Shown: piece after piece, positions 29,475 to 40,984 of the stretch
How the letters are laid out: the number at the start of each line of letters is the position of its first letter
Position numbering within the stretch: the stretch's first letter is position 1
Origin: Myrica gale
Lineage: Eukaryota; Streptophyta; Magnoliopsida; Fagales; Myricaceae
Reading direction: 5' to 3'
Length of the DNA: 64,000 nucleotides
Assembly: GCA_963930655.1 (NCBI GenBank)
Contig: OZ005608.1
Coordinates: forward strand, 16,306,001-16,370,000
The notes under the pieces: generated by a model
Database searches by the model: none
Told to the model about the DNA's origin: nothing
The model's input: only the letters and a program-made list of their open reading frames with translations
Position numbers and translations under genes: made by a program

Positions 29475-32353
29475 TGTCACGCCCCAAACGCTAGCCCGAA
29501 GTGGCTAATGACAGCAGGGAGCATTCCAAACAATGAACGCTCCAGCGCATTTACTAAAAACTTAAAGCGGAATTTTTTTTAAAAGACTATCCTGCCTATT
29601 ACTATATTCAGAAAATAAGAATTCCTTTCGTTCATGAAAATACTATTAAGAGATTTATTTTCTTACCCATAGCTGACATGCAGACTCTTAATGCTCTAAT
29701 GAATATAAGAACATAAAGAAAGTGTAGGCGAATTAAGAACATATAACTATTTCAAAAAACACACATAGGAAGACATTCATAATCCCATTCTCAGACAATA
29801 TAGCTTAAGGTCATAAGGTATAATCACAACGTGGTCCCAAAATATAAGTTGTTTAAGAGACTTAAGTCTCGAAGACTGAACAGACCATGACCACCACACA
29901 TTGGAGGTTCATGTTAGTCCCCTCAAAATAACGCAGAATATACATGAATTGCAAATTAGGGGAAGACAACCTTGTCAACCCCCACCTCGGGTTCTAGATC
30001 CTCCTCATGAATTTCCTCACTTGAAATATCGTCTGGAATGATACAATTTAAATTCTGTGAGTCGAATGACTTAGTAAGGGTTATGCATGACATGATCATG
30101 GATGACAGGTAAAATATGTCAGAATGAATGGATGTTCATGTATGCAACTCTTGCACTTGAAATTTAACTTAAAGAATCTCTTCATCATTATTTGGGCTCC
30201 TTCTATCGCTTCATTTACCCCTGAAGTCAGAGTTGTGCGTTCCCTTCAGAACCATTCCCCTTTCCCTTGGGAATATATCATTTGGACTTAAACCGATCAC
30301 TTAAAAGGTACTTGAAATGAGCAAGAGTTCTGGACGTGCAAGGCTGCTGGCAGCTTGACGTCTGGACCTTGAACAACGTATAACTCACTCAATACTTATC
30401 GGAATCACCCAAAGTATGAATTAAAATCTTCGTATTTCATAGGCCTATAACATAAAATTCTCTCAAGATCAAAGGATAAGAAAAATCGCATCATAGGTCA
30501 CTCCTAATTCGAACTTTGTGATTTGCAGAAGCTAATTTCAGCAACTAGTTTAACAAGCCTTCTCTATAATTCTCATTGATTTCCAACATAATAGGCCAAA
30601 ATTATCAATGCTACGGGTTCTCCAACAACAACAATAGCTCATAATGAATAAGTTCTAGCCTCTAAAGATGCAACAACAACAACAAGGAAGTTTCTTTTTC
30701 AATCAACTACATTCATTAACAGCAGCAACTATGGTCTCTTCAAGCGTCATAACCAACATTCAAGAACCTCTTTAAACCCCTAAGGAGGTGCTGAAATAAC
30801 AGGGATATCAGTGAAGGTAGAGAGGCAAATCTGCCATTCACTCTCTTCAGCTTATTTGCACTTCAACCCATTCAAATATCAAATGACAACACCCTATGCC
30901 ACAACTACTACATATTCGGCCATGTATAAGCAAAATAAATTTCAGATCGAGCCAACACCTCATAACAGAACTAATCTCATGAAAATATTCTACCTTAATA
31001 GTTCCAAATCAAAATTTACAGCAGTACCATGATTCTCTCTTCACCAGGCCAATGCCAATGCATCACTTTTTCTCTTAGGCTTTCCATCAAACACCTATGC
31101 TACAACAATGTTTCTCTTGAACCTTTTCTCAGATCTGATCGTGTATCCCTATGGGTTCTTAAGGGTTCAACACTTGAGGCTTGGTTCTCTAATTCAAACT
31201 AACATGCATGCAACCTAGAGGTGAATCTAATACAATAAGCCAAAAAACAAAAGACATGATGTGCAAGGTTCGGTCAACCATAACCAATCATCAACAAGCT
31301 TCCATTTGCAACCCAACAGAATTCTTCTGCTCCATTCACAACCCTAGATCAGTTTGCATGTCTACCTTTCATTCCCAACTCATCAGTACTCAAATTCAAC
31401 ATGCAAGCAAATAACAAAAACTTCTACACAAAGCTTTCGGTTTCTATAATTTCATATTAGGATTTTCACTTTCCCTTACCTCTACATTTGCTTGGCAATG
31501 GATTTTGATGGAAAATGGACACCTAAAACAAGTCACCACATTAGAGAAGGGAGTGAAAACAGATTAGGAAAAATGGTGCAAGAAGAAGGGCTCATGGGAG
31601 AAATTTTCCCCCATGGCCGAATGACCTCTAGGACCTACCTTTCTCCCCTCTTTTTCTTTTCTTCTTTGTTCTTCTCTTCTCTTCTCTTCTCCTTCTCCTT
31701 TTCTTCTTTCCTCTTCTCTTCTCTTCTCTTCTCCTTCTTCCTCTTCTTCTTCTCGGCCTTCTTCTCCCTCTCTTCTTCTTCTGATGTTTCGGTGCTTTCT
31801 CCCCCTTTTGTGTGTGTGAATGTGAAAGTTTCTGAATGGAGTGAGTAGCAGCCGAATAAAGAAGGAAATAGGGTGCTCTACGTGAATAGAGAGGTGGGGG
31901 GAAAAATCCATCTTGCCCCCACAACATTGTGAATATCGCCTCTCCCCATTGGGTGTAACATGCGACTGTTTTTCCCTCTTTCTTTTTTTTTTGTTTCACT
32001 TGCCACTTCATACAAGGTTGACTCCCTTTCATTTTTTTATTTCAACCAAACATACACTTCCAAAACTCAAGGCCCTAGCATAATTATTCCAAATAATGAA
32101 ATTTAACACTATAGAAACTCACAAACAATATAGCATTTTAATTATAACTAAAGGTGCACAAAAAAAGTGCTAGAGGGAAATTTCACCTTAGGTATAAATT
32201 TTAAACCAAGTCAACCATACATTTCTTTTCCCAAAATATTCATAATAGTGCAGACCTTAAAGAGTCAAGAAGTAAGATATTCAAATGTTTAAATTGACAT
32301 CAAAGAAAACATAAACTAAGCGATACTACTAGTCTCTAAGTCGGGGTCTCACA
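29475..32353 (-). mobile_element. Solo LTR of a Ty3-gypsy-type element
   Basis: A 2879-bp sequence, TGTCACGCCCC...GGGGTCTCACA on the plus strand, flanked by a perfect 5-bp duplication GAATT (29470-29474 and 32354-32358). Minus-strand ends TGTGAGACCCCG and GGGGCGTGACA match the termini of the gag-only element at 51421-63184, so they belong to related families, here in reverse orientation. No internal domain remains, as expected after LTR-LTR recombination. Removing it with one duplication restores the LINE frame (RRIIATKLAL). Confidence 0.92.
31640..31775. repeat. Pyrimidine-rich microsatellite (TTCTC/TTCTTC) in the solo LTR
   Basis: Irregular runs of TTCTCTTCTCTTCTCC and similar words. On the minus strand it gives RRRE/EEKR-rich open frames, which are artefacts of the repeat. 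Confidence 0.85.
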
Positions 32354-33880
32354 GAATTATAGCAACAAAGTTAGCCCTTTGATCATGGAATAAGGATTGT
32401 TTCGGCCATATCAAACCAAACTTCAGGGTCATCATAGCCATTTGGATTCTATTCAAGTTACCTCCCTCTGATCCGTGATATGAGGCTGAGTAGTCTCTCA
32501 GAAGCCAAATATATGAAAAGCTCGGCTGGAAGAGTTGCTTTGGAAAAATAAATCCTAGATTACTTGGTTGACAACAAAAGACCTCAACACTAAGAATTTC
32601 CACTTATCTACAATAATTTGGCGTCGGTGCAACATAATTGATGCTCTTAAAACTTCTAATGGCCAATAGAAGTACAACAAAAAGCACATTGGTGACTTGT
32701 TTCTCCAGCATTTCAAAGATATCTACAAAATGTCAAACCCAACATTGAGGAATTCATATAGCCAGTGATCACACCTGAAGATAACATCATGCTATGTAGT
32801 ATGCCATCAGAACAGGAAGTTCACATGGCGGTCAAAAGTATTGGAGCTCACAAAGCTCCTGAACTAGACGGCATGACAACACATTTCTTCCAACACTACT
32901 AGCCTACTGTTCAGGCAGAGGTAATTTGCATGGTTCATAATTTTTTTCACTATGGAGCTTTTTCTAAGCATCTGAACCACACGTTTATCACCTTGATCCC
33001 AAAAGTCACTTCCCCGATGATGGTTGGCAATAACAACCAACAAATCTTTGTAATGTCACCTATAAAATCATCTAAAAAATAATGACATGTAGGTTGAAAA
33101 TGGTGATGAACAAGCTTATTTCAGCCCCCAAGCTGCCTTTGTCCCATGCCACCTAATTCAAGAAAATAACATCATTGTACAGGAAATTTTTCATTCTATG
33201 AAAGTCAAGAAGGGTAGAAAGGGTTTATCAGCCATCAAACTTGATATGAAGAAAGCCTATGATAGGCTTGAATGAAAATTTTTTCTTCACACTTTAAAAT
33301 GTTTCGGGTTTGAAACCCATTGAATTAAAATGGTGGGGCAATGCATCACTATGGTTTCTTTCTCTCTTATGCTTAATGGCAGCCTTATTGGCTTCTCTCT
33401 CCCCAACGTGGCTTGAAACAAAGGGATCCTCTATCCCATTTTTCCTTTTATCATTGCAGGTGAAGTTTTCAATCGTCTTCTCAATCAAGTTGAATCTCAA
33501 GGGCTGATTCATGGCACCAAAGTGGCTACATATGCTCTCACGGTCTCCCATCTTATGTTTGCGGACGACCTATTGGTCTTTTGCAAGGAAATTGGTACGG
33601 AGGCAATGGAAATTCATGATATTCTGCGTCGTTATGAAAATTGGTCTCGTCAACTTGTAAATTATTTCAAATCAGTCATTTTTTGCAGCCTAAATACACA
33701 TCCGGAAGTTGTTGTCTCCATTCGTAATATCCTCAAATTAAAGACAATGTCGGGCTCCAGTAAATACCTGGGACTTCCTTTATTCCTTGGTAAATAAGAA
33801 AATTGGCATTTGCTGAAGTCCAAGACAAAGTCATGAAGAAAGTAGTTGGTTGGAAGGCTAATACTCTTTCACAAGCTTGT
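32354..33880 (+). pseudogene. L1 LINE reverse transcriptase, main part
   Basis: Broken plus-strand frames carry an L1 RT: ATKLAL-SWNKDCFGHI near 32375, AVKSIGAHKAPELDGM near 32830, LNHTFITLIPKV near 32980, AIKLDMKKAYDRLE near 33235 (motif A with its aspartate), HLMFADDLLVFCKE near 33555 (the FADD catalytic motif) and SSKYLGLPLFLGK near 33755. Many stops and shifts; not functional. Confidence 0.88.
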
Positions 33881-35100
33881 CCACCTTTCTACTGCCAAAA
33901 ACTAGTGCCTCTCCATGAAAGTTACATTTGCGGAAAATTAACTTACCAATTTTCTTTGTTCTTCGAGAATTCTTCAATAATCTTTAAATTCCTATCGATT
34001 TCACAATCTCGAGAATTCCATAATAGCAGCCCAAAAGTTCTATCTCCTTCCTCTCCATGCTCACAGTTGTTGTAGGGTTTATTGAGTTCTGATGGCCAAC
34101 TCTCAAACTAACCATTAGGGTAGAGTATCTCATAGCTACCCTTATATATGAAATCCCTAGCTGTGATAGTGCGTGTGATTGTTAGGGATCTCAGATCTTG
34201 GTCGTAGGATCACACGGAAAAACTCTTTTTCCATTAACTCCCTTATATTCTTTTATTCCAAATTTATGGCTTCTACTAATTATAATCATGTCCATCAACA
34301 TATTAAAATTCACCCCCCGAGAATTTGAGATTGATTTGTGAAATCCCTTTTGCTAAAAATAATAAGCGTTTATTTTTCCTTCCACCATACTATATTCCAT
34401 ATGAGCTAGTATGACCAGAATATTATCATTGATAAAATCTCTAGCTTATATAATTCTTAATTTTATAATCTGTAACTCGTTGGTCTATCAAATTGTTTCC
34501 AAAATATTTTTACAAATAAATATATATAATATATTAATTTTGAAAAACATTTTCATAAAATTCCTCTGGCCAGTCATTTCTTTTTCTCGAATCCCATCCT
34601 ATACAAATATACTTGAATATACTATCTCACGAAGATACTGGTGGATTCCTTATTGAGCATTTATACAAATTCAATTATCATGCACAAGACCCAACATTGT
34701 TTGGAATATTTAACCTAAAAGATCATCACCAAATGACTCGATCAGAGTACAAGTACACAATAAAAAAATCTTCACAAACCGTTGAGATCTTGTGCTGAAT
34801 ACCTTCTCAACATCAATGATCACTTCCAGAAGGTATCCATATTTGATCTCGTTCAATGCATGTACTCTTACAGTGCACCCACTCATTTGCTTAAGGTCAC
34901 TACCTAGATGATTGAGTACATCATCCTATTTAATAGAGGCACAATGAGCATAGACCTAATGTACATAAATATGTATCTTGGTCTAGAACAAAATATCAAG
35001 TGTATAAGGAATCAAAAATTCATACATATTACCTTATGTCACAACATATTATCTAATAAATATAAACACGTGGTATCTAAATAAATAGTTATCTAGATAA
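33881..35100 (-). mobile_element. Copia LTR remnant inserted in the LINE, related to the copia-3 LTR
   Basis: About 34290-34760 matches the copia-3 LTR (43980-44340) over long stretches, for example CCTTCCACCATACTATATTC, TATATAATTCTTAATT and the paired CAAGACCCAACATTG/AAAGGCCCAACCTTA. On the minus strand TATATAAGGGTAGC near 34140 is a TATA-box candidate. Outer limits are uncertain. It lies between LINE pieces ending KANTLSQA and starting IDQILKDLWWGF. Confidence 0.65.
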
Positions 35101-35520
35101 ATGATTTTTAGAGCATACTTCGTTCACTCTATTGATCAGATTCTAAAGGACTTATGGTGGGGCTTTCCACCCAACAAAACCATAAATTTTATCCCTCGTG
35201 CTAAAGGGGGGCTTGGTATTCGAGGAACCTTTGAGGTTAATCAAGCTCTTGTAGTTAAGCTTAGGTGGTTGTTCATTACCAAGCCTGAAAGTCTGTGGGT
35301 CTAACTACTCAAAGCAAAATATTTCCAAACTCTACCTACCTGGATGCAAATAGTAGCATTAATTCGTCCTAGGTTTGGAAAGGAATTTTACGCACCAGAC
35401 ATTTTATTGATGAAGGAAGATGTATTCTTCCACGCTGTGTTTTAGTGTTGATATATGCAGGGATCCATGGCTCCCCTTCCATCTAAACAAGCGCCCATGC
35501 TGGAGGATAAATTATCTGAT
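35101..35520 (+). pseudogene. L1 LINE ORF2 C-terminal region
   Basis: Reads IDQILKDLWWGFPPNKTINF, PRAKGGLGIRGTFEVNQALV, LRWLFITKPESLWV and then, with stops and shifts, LLKAKYF and RDPWLPFHLNKRP. This is the segment between RT and the zinc-binding domain of plant L1 ORF2. It marks the right-hand part of the LINE whose left part begins near 17050. Confidence 0.82.
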
Positions 35521-35861
35521 CTTACAAGTAGTGACAGGTCTAGTGGACCCAGATAGTGGTATGAGTTGGGGCTGACGTGTATAAAAGCTAATGTAACATG
35601 ATATTTTGTTAAATGGTTGACGGAATATAGACGGAAGAACCCGATCTTCACACAGGTATGGACTCAGTGACCATAATAAAAAAATAAAACATAGTGACTA
35701 AATCATCAGCATTGTATAAACTTAGCAACCATATTGCTAGTTTCCTATTTTTTCTAAGTGGTAAATTAGTTGAACAGAGAACTCGGTGGCGTAAAAAGGA
35801 TGAGAAACTTCCTAGCGACTACCTTCAGGTGTTTTTGTGCTTCTATGTAATAGTTTAATGA
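35521..35861. other. Unassigned sequence between LINE end and LTR fragment
   Basis: AT-rich, with no convincing frame, element end or repeat. It may be the decayed LINE 3' part. Confidence 0.4.
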
Positions 35862-38170
35862 TGTGAGACCCCGAACTTTACTTTTATTATTTTCCTATGT
35901 ATTCGTTTGACTTAACTCAAGGGGCCATATTTTTGGCCAATGTATGACTTAATACTTATGGTATTTCATTTTAATTTCCTTTAAAGAATTTAACTATTGT
36001 TGTGAAAGTTTATTAGTGCAAGTCTATTATTATTATTTTTCCTAAGAGCCGAAATTTTCAAGGTAGATTTATTTAATAAGTTTATTTTCCATTGCTTTAA
36101 TATACTCCATAATTCATGAAGTTAGATATATGAAGAGAAATTTTATTTCTCATTGCCGAAAATCTCTAAGTAGAAAATCATGGTATATAAGTCTATAGTT
36201 ATGAAATCATGTTGAGCTAATAGATTATCTTGTATTCTTGATTAGGTAATCTTAATCACCATTGGGTAGTTTTAATGATCATTAGAGAAAATAAGTGATA
36301 AGTTATTAGATTTATAAAATAGCTTGATATATAATTTAAAAGATAAGTTAGTGTGTTTATTTAAGAAATATGTTAGTGAGCACCATAATGATAAGCTAGT
36401 GAGTTATTAGGGAGATAAGCTTTTGTGATTATCAAAGAGATAGGTTAGAGTGTCTATCATTGAGATAAGTTATTGTGTTGATATAGATAAGTTGATGTGC
36501 TTGTTGGTGATAAGTTAGAGTGCACATATTAGTGATAAGTCAATGTACTTATGTGATAAGTGTTACATGAAATGAAAAGAAGAGAAAGTGAAATGTAAGA
36601 GAGGATCACGTGATAGACAAGAAGTGGAAGCTGGAATTTCTTTAAGACAATTCACGTGAAGACTTGTGTGAGGAGGTAAAGCAATTAAGTGACTTGAAGA
36701 GGATTAGACAAGGAACCTTGTCAACCGCCCATGGTAGCCAATGAAGTTGGGTGTTACAAACAAAGTTTTCCTTTTCCTTTTTGCCAAAAATTGGACCAAG
36801 TTCATTCCCTCACTCACTTGTCTTTCATGCCTCACACATCTCACAACCTCACTTCTCATTTCAGTCCATCATTCACATGCAAAAAACCTCTCCTAGCTCT
36901 CTTTCTTTGGTGACCAACTTCTCTCCATTTCAGCTTGCTTTCCTTTTTCCCTTGTGACCGAAACTCACCTCTTTTGCTCAGCTCACTTTTCCCTTTGACA
37001 GAAACTCACCATTTCAGTTTGCTCTCTCTCTTGGCCAAACCACTTCAAGCTCCAAGCTTTGCCCTTGTTCTATCTTCAAGCTTTTTCCAGTAGCTGTTCT
37101 TCTCCTTTCCCTCACCATAAGCCTTCATCTCAGCACATATATATACACCTATCTCAGCCCTTGAAGCCCTTCTAGTGGGGGGAACCGAAAGCTTAAAGAG
37201 TAGAGAAGTTCTGGTGAAAGCTGAGTGCTATAGTTGGAGGTAGAGGTAGATGGTCTTGCATGTGCTGTTTGATTATTTTTCCTCCATAGATTCTGACCCT
37301 AGATACTTTTGTGCTAGGTGCTCTCTTCCCTAATCAGCTTGTGTTCAGCACCAAGGTAAGTAGAGTTGGTCTTTTGGTTATGGACTTGCTATTTTGGCCG
37401 TGTGCCTTGTGCTCTTTTGTCTTGTAAATGCATGCATGATTAGATCTGATTAGGTTGGGTCTTATGAGATTATTGTGGTTTGGAGGAAGAGATTAATTGG
37501 AGGATTGAATGCATTTCGGCTTGAGAGGTTATCATGCATGTTGGTATACTGTGTGGGTTTGGTCATATTCTTCTAGATTTGCATGCATGTGATGGTTGAT
37601 GGCTAAGAGGCTTGGATATGGAAATCTAGTTAAGGATAGAGCGGTTTGGAATTAGAAACCCTAAGTAGCAAGGTTAGCAAGTGAGATTTTGCATGTATAT
37701 ATAGATATGTTGGTTATGGCCGATTAGGTATAGTTGTTAGAGAAATTTCAGTTGTGTAGTGATTCCCTAAACATCTTATGTTAAGAGAGTGCCACGGGTT
37801 GGTATGGAATATGGAGATTGTTTAGGCATGTATTAGGGTGTGTGGAATGGTTTATGGTCAGAAGATCAACCTAGGGATCATGATTAGGTTGTTGGGATAG
37901 GAAGATTTTTAGCACTCTGTTTTTAGGTATCATCGCGCTCGTCTAGCGTGCGTCAGGCGTTCGAGCGGCCTTAAGGAAATATAGTGGACAGTGTCTTGCC
38001 GTCTGTCCAACGCTCGACAGGTGCTCGAGCGGCCTTTGGAAAATTTCACACATAGAGTTTGCGCTCGACCGCCGCTAGCGAGGGTTGATGGAAGTTGGAC
38101 AGTGAGTTGGAGCTTGACCAGTGCTCGACAGGCGCTCGAGCGGGTCTTGTTAAAATCTCATATATGTTGA
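35862..38170 (+). mobile_element. Gypsy-type LTR fragment, 3' end not found
   Basis: Starts TGTGAGACCCCGAACTTTAC, the same terminus as the LTRs at 51421, 58392 and (reversed) 32353. It shares layout: AT-rich start, then a segment with TTTGACAGAAACTCACC-like and CTCACTTCTC words, then TATATATATACACCTATCTC near 37138-37157 as a possible TATA region. The expected end GGGGCGTGACA is absent, so it is truncated, and the 3' limit is approximate. Confidence 0.65.
37930..38150. repeat. GC-rich dispersed repeat with GCTCGACAGGCGCTCGAGCG core
   Basis: Near 37935, 38010 and 38125 the motif recurs about every 70-110 bp: GCGTCAGGCGTTCGAGCGGC, GCTCGACAGGTGCTCGAGCG, GCTCGACAGGCGCTCGAGCG, with an inverted-like version GCGCTCGACCGCCGCTAGCG near 38060. 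Each is followed by an A/T-rich spacer. It sits near the end of the LTR fragment. Confidence 0.75.
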
Positions 38171-38329
38171 ATTTGGAGTTTCAATTGTAGTCTTGTGAGT
38201 TTCAATAGCTTACTATTAAAAAAAATTGAAAAACGACAGAAAAAAATGATAAAAAAACCGCAAAACGGTGAGCTTGAATTAAACGATGAGTTTCCTGTGG
38301 AGGAAAATTTTCATTTACTGTCGAACTTT

Positions 38330-38500
38330 TTCATTTCTCGTCTGTCTTTCTCTTTAAGTCTCCCTTTGAAAAATATCTCACTCTATCTCTCCCTGTCCCT
38401 CCGGCTCTCAGCCTCTCTCTCACTCCTTCTCAACTCCTCCGGCGACCGGCAACTGGCCTCTCTCTCTCTCAGTACCCACTAGCCTCTCTTTCTCTCTCTT
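38330..38500. repeat. CT-rich low-complexity tract
   Basis: Runs of TCTCTC and CCTCTCT, ending CTCTTGCAG immediately next to the dehydratase pseudogene. On the minus strand it is a GA-rich tract following the truncated gene. Confidence 0.75.
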
Positions 38501-38943
38501 GCAGCTGAAGTTGTCCCCAGCGATCACGATGGAGTATTTCATTTTGGTCTTGTTAGGCTCCACGAATTGCGTGGTGTACGTGGAAGGGAGATTGATTAGG
38601 GTGTAGGAGTCGAGCTTCTCGTACTCGGCGGGTTTGGAGGGGACAAGAGTGAGGTACTCGGCAGGAATGGGTTTGTGTCAATGTTGTCACCGACAACATA
38701 ACAGAGGCCGTGGAACGTGGTGGATGGAGTGGTTTCCGTGATGGAGGGGGTGGCGGCTGCGCTTGCAATGACAGAGGAGGTTGTGCCTCATGGGACTTGA
38801 GCGGCCAGGGGCTTGATGAGGTGGGTTGGGTATGTGTTGGGGAATTTAAGAAAGTGAGGGGTAGTGGAAAGAGATAGAGGGACAGAAGGTTTCGGTGAGA
38901 CGGTGAATGGAGGGTTTGGCAGGAGAGACAGGGAGGCCGCCAT
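38501..38943 (-). pseudogene. 3-isopropylmalate dehydratase small subunit (leucine biosynthesis), truncated pseudogene
   Basis: The intact enzyme is the plastid isopropylmalate isomerase small subunit. The minus-strand ATG at 38943 opens a Ser/Pro-rich, transit-peptide-like start (MAASLSLLPNPPFTVSPKPS). After a TGA at about 38788 the mature region is recognisable: TFHGLCYVVGDNIDT, then, after a deletion and frameshift, IPAEYLTLVPSKPAEYEKL, LINLPSTYTTQFVEP and YSIVIAGDNF near 38520. Homology ends just after DNF-x-C, before the SSREHAP region, so more than half of the domain is missing. A nonsense change, a frameshift and truncation rule out function. No intron is seen, which fits either a retrocopy or an intronless parent. 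Confidence 0.85.
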
Positions 38944-39162
38944 TTCGGTCTTGGTCGAGGAGCAGAGACTGGCCAGTCCCCATGCTTTGCCTTTTGGAAA
39001 TGTGGTTATCTCAACCATAAGCGAGGCTAATGCCTCCTTATCTGCTGGGTAAGTCTTTTGCTTATCACTGGATTGGAAGCCTCAGGCAATGCATTCTTGC
39101 TTGTGTTTTTAGTTGTCAACACTTTGAAGGAACATGAAATATCATGGAAGATTTCCTTCTCA

Positions 39163-40980
39163 CACTACAAGAAAACAGCTTTTGGGAGTCAAATTTTTTT
39201 GTCACCTAAAGTTAAAAATTTATCGCCAAAACTCATTGTTGTCAAAAAATTTTAACACCCGGTTTGACAGAAGAAGGGTGTCACCCTTTTTCTTCAATAA
39301 CAAATTCTGAGTTTCCTCAGGAACTAGCGTCCGAACGACTTTTCATTTTGTGTGGCATGTCTTGTGCGAACGTCAATGTATTACATGACAAAATTAATTC
39401 CATCATGGAAAACACGTACGAACGTCTATAATATCAGTTCGCACTGGGTGAATTTCGGTGTCAAAATGTAAATTTTGTCAGAAGATTTATCATCCTTACG
39501 GACATGGGGACGGTGAATTTGATTGCGGCTGCTGGTTGTTTTTATTTTATAAAGAAAGAAAATGCCACAAATATAATGTACAAATGACTCAAGAACGTTA
39601 GGACTATGGAAAAAAATGAACATGGGGATGGTAAAATAGCATCCGAACGTTATTATCGATAACCTATGCGGATGCTAATTTTGTAGCGTTCGAACGAATG
39701 ACATATCATGGCGAATGTCCGGATATTGTTAATCCGTCCAGACAGTTCTAAACAATCATATTAAATTTGCAAATTTAAATTATTTATTTATGCATTTAAA
39801 ATTAGATTAGACATGAATATGAAGAAATCATATTAAATATAGTATAAATCAGTAACGATCAACAAATATTTAATTGACATATTAGTAAATAAAAACATAC
39901 GAAATAAATAATCTACCTAAATTTGTGTCAGGGAGTGAAATGCGATGTCACCTTCCTTACGTGTTTCATCATCTGTTCACGCATTTCTGCTTGCAATAGC
40001 TGAAGCCTCTTTTCTTGCTCTACTTGTTGCTTTCGTTGCTGCTCCTCTAAATGCTGCTACTACTATCGCATCACCTTCTCCATTTCTGCCTGCCTCACAG
40101 CTAACTCATGATATTCTTTCTGTCTAGCCCTCTTCTCCTCTATCTCCATTCTTTCCTCTTCCAATGTCCGGACCAGATAAATGGATGACACTGAGGATGA
40201 TGATTCAACTTGCCGCATTGAACGGCCTAAACCACGGACAAAACCCTCTTTCGTCCTCAAAACCTCTATGAAGATCTCCACTTCTATGAATGACCTTCCC
40301 TCAGACTTGCACTGTAATTGTAACTCCTCAATTTTTTCCTACAATGAAGGAGAACATTATGAAAATTAATACCTTTTCAAAGATAAAAAATTAATAATGC
40401 ATAAGAAAATTTTACAGAACTTACAAATGTTCTCGTGCAGTATCGGATGTCCATGCACCGTCGTTATTAGTATGTGTTTTCTTGTACATCAATGCAGAAT
40501 TAATCTGATCAGCTTCTGCATCTTTCTGCACACCAAAAATTTATATATACATTAAAATCCCTTAATAACATAATGTTGTAACAACAAAAATACACTTAAA
40601 TATTTAAGTTGATTATAACCATCAAAACTAGAGCGTGTTGGAAAGATCGAGGGCCCGAAGTGTGAGCAACCGTCAGCTTATCCCTATTTTGGTGGTTGAT
40701 TTCACTCCTTCCGTACTAAATAATTCGCAGATTGAAGCCTTCTTCCTTGTTCATGTTTGGATACGGATGCTCTAACGTTTCTTCTTTGGTGTGAAACAAT
40801 GCATAGAACTAGTGCATTCTGTTCTGATGCGTCTTGTACAATGTCTTCATTGTAGACATCACCGTGTTACGATCCTCTTGCTGATCATAATCTAAGTTGA
40901 AGTCGTCATGAAATGAACCATGTTAGTATAATTAAACAATAACTAATAAAAAGAAATCTAATTTTTATTAAGTTACACTT
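39163..40980 (-). mobile_element. CACTA (En/Spm) element, left end and part of the interior (right end not found)
   Basis: The terminus CACTACAAGAAAAC at 39163 is canonical CACTA. The next 170 bp (GTCACCTAAAGTTAAAAATT, AACACCCGGTTT, TTCCTCAGGAACTAGC) are closely similar, in inverse orientation, to the right end of the CACTA at 63533. 39300-39740 is dense in CGTCCGAACG/CGTTCGCAC motifs. 39930-40920 holds a decayed accessory gene. The right-hand limit is set where NB-ARC sequence begins. Confidence 0.75.
39930..40920 (-). pseudogene. CACTA accessory protein (Transposase_24/TNPA-like), decayed
   Basis: Minus-strand segments in order: MSTMKTLYKTHQNRMH near 40840, INHQNRDKLTVAHTSGPRSF near 40690, INSALMYKKTHTNNDGAWTS near 40480, then EIFIEVLRTKEGFVRGLGRS near 40270 and a charged coiled-coil-like tail (EEERMEIEEKRARQKEYHEL). 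The K-T-GF-RGLG block and charged tail are typical of the plant En/Spm Transposase_24 family. Exons and stops are not resolved. Confidence 0.75.
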
Positions 40981-40984
40981 ACCA

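Noticed and set aside
31492..32032. Open frames with Ser/Phe-rich or Arg/Glu-rich repeats
   Set aside because: Products of the TTCTC/GAGAA microsatellite in the solo LTR.
38515..39060. Plus-strand exon after the CTCTTGCAG acceptor-like site
   Set aside because: The sequence after it is the reverse complement of the dehydratase gene, and the acceptor-like site is part of a CT-rich tract.
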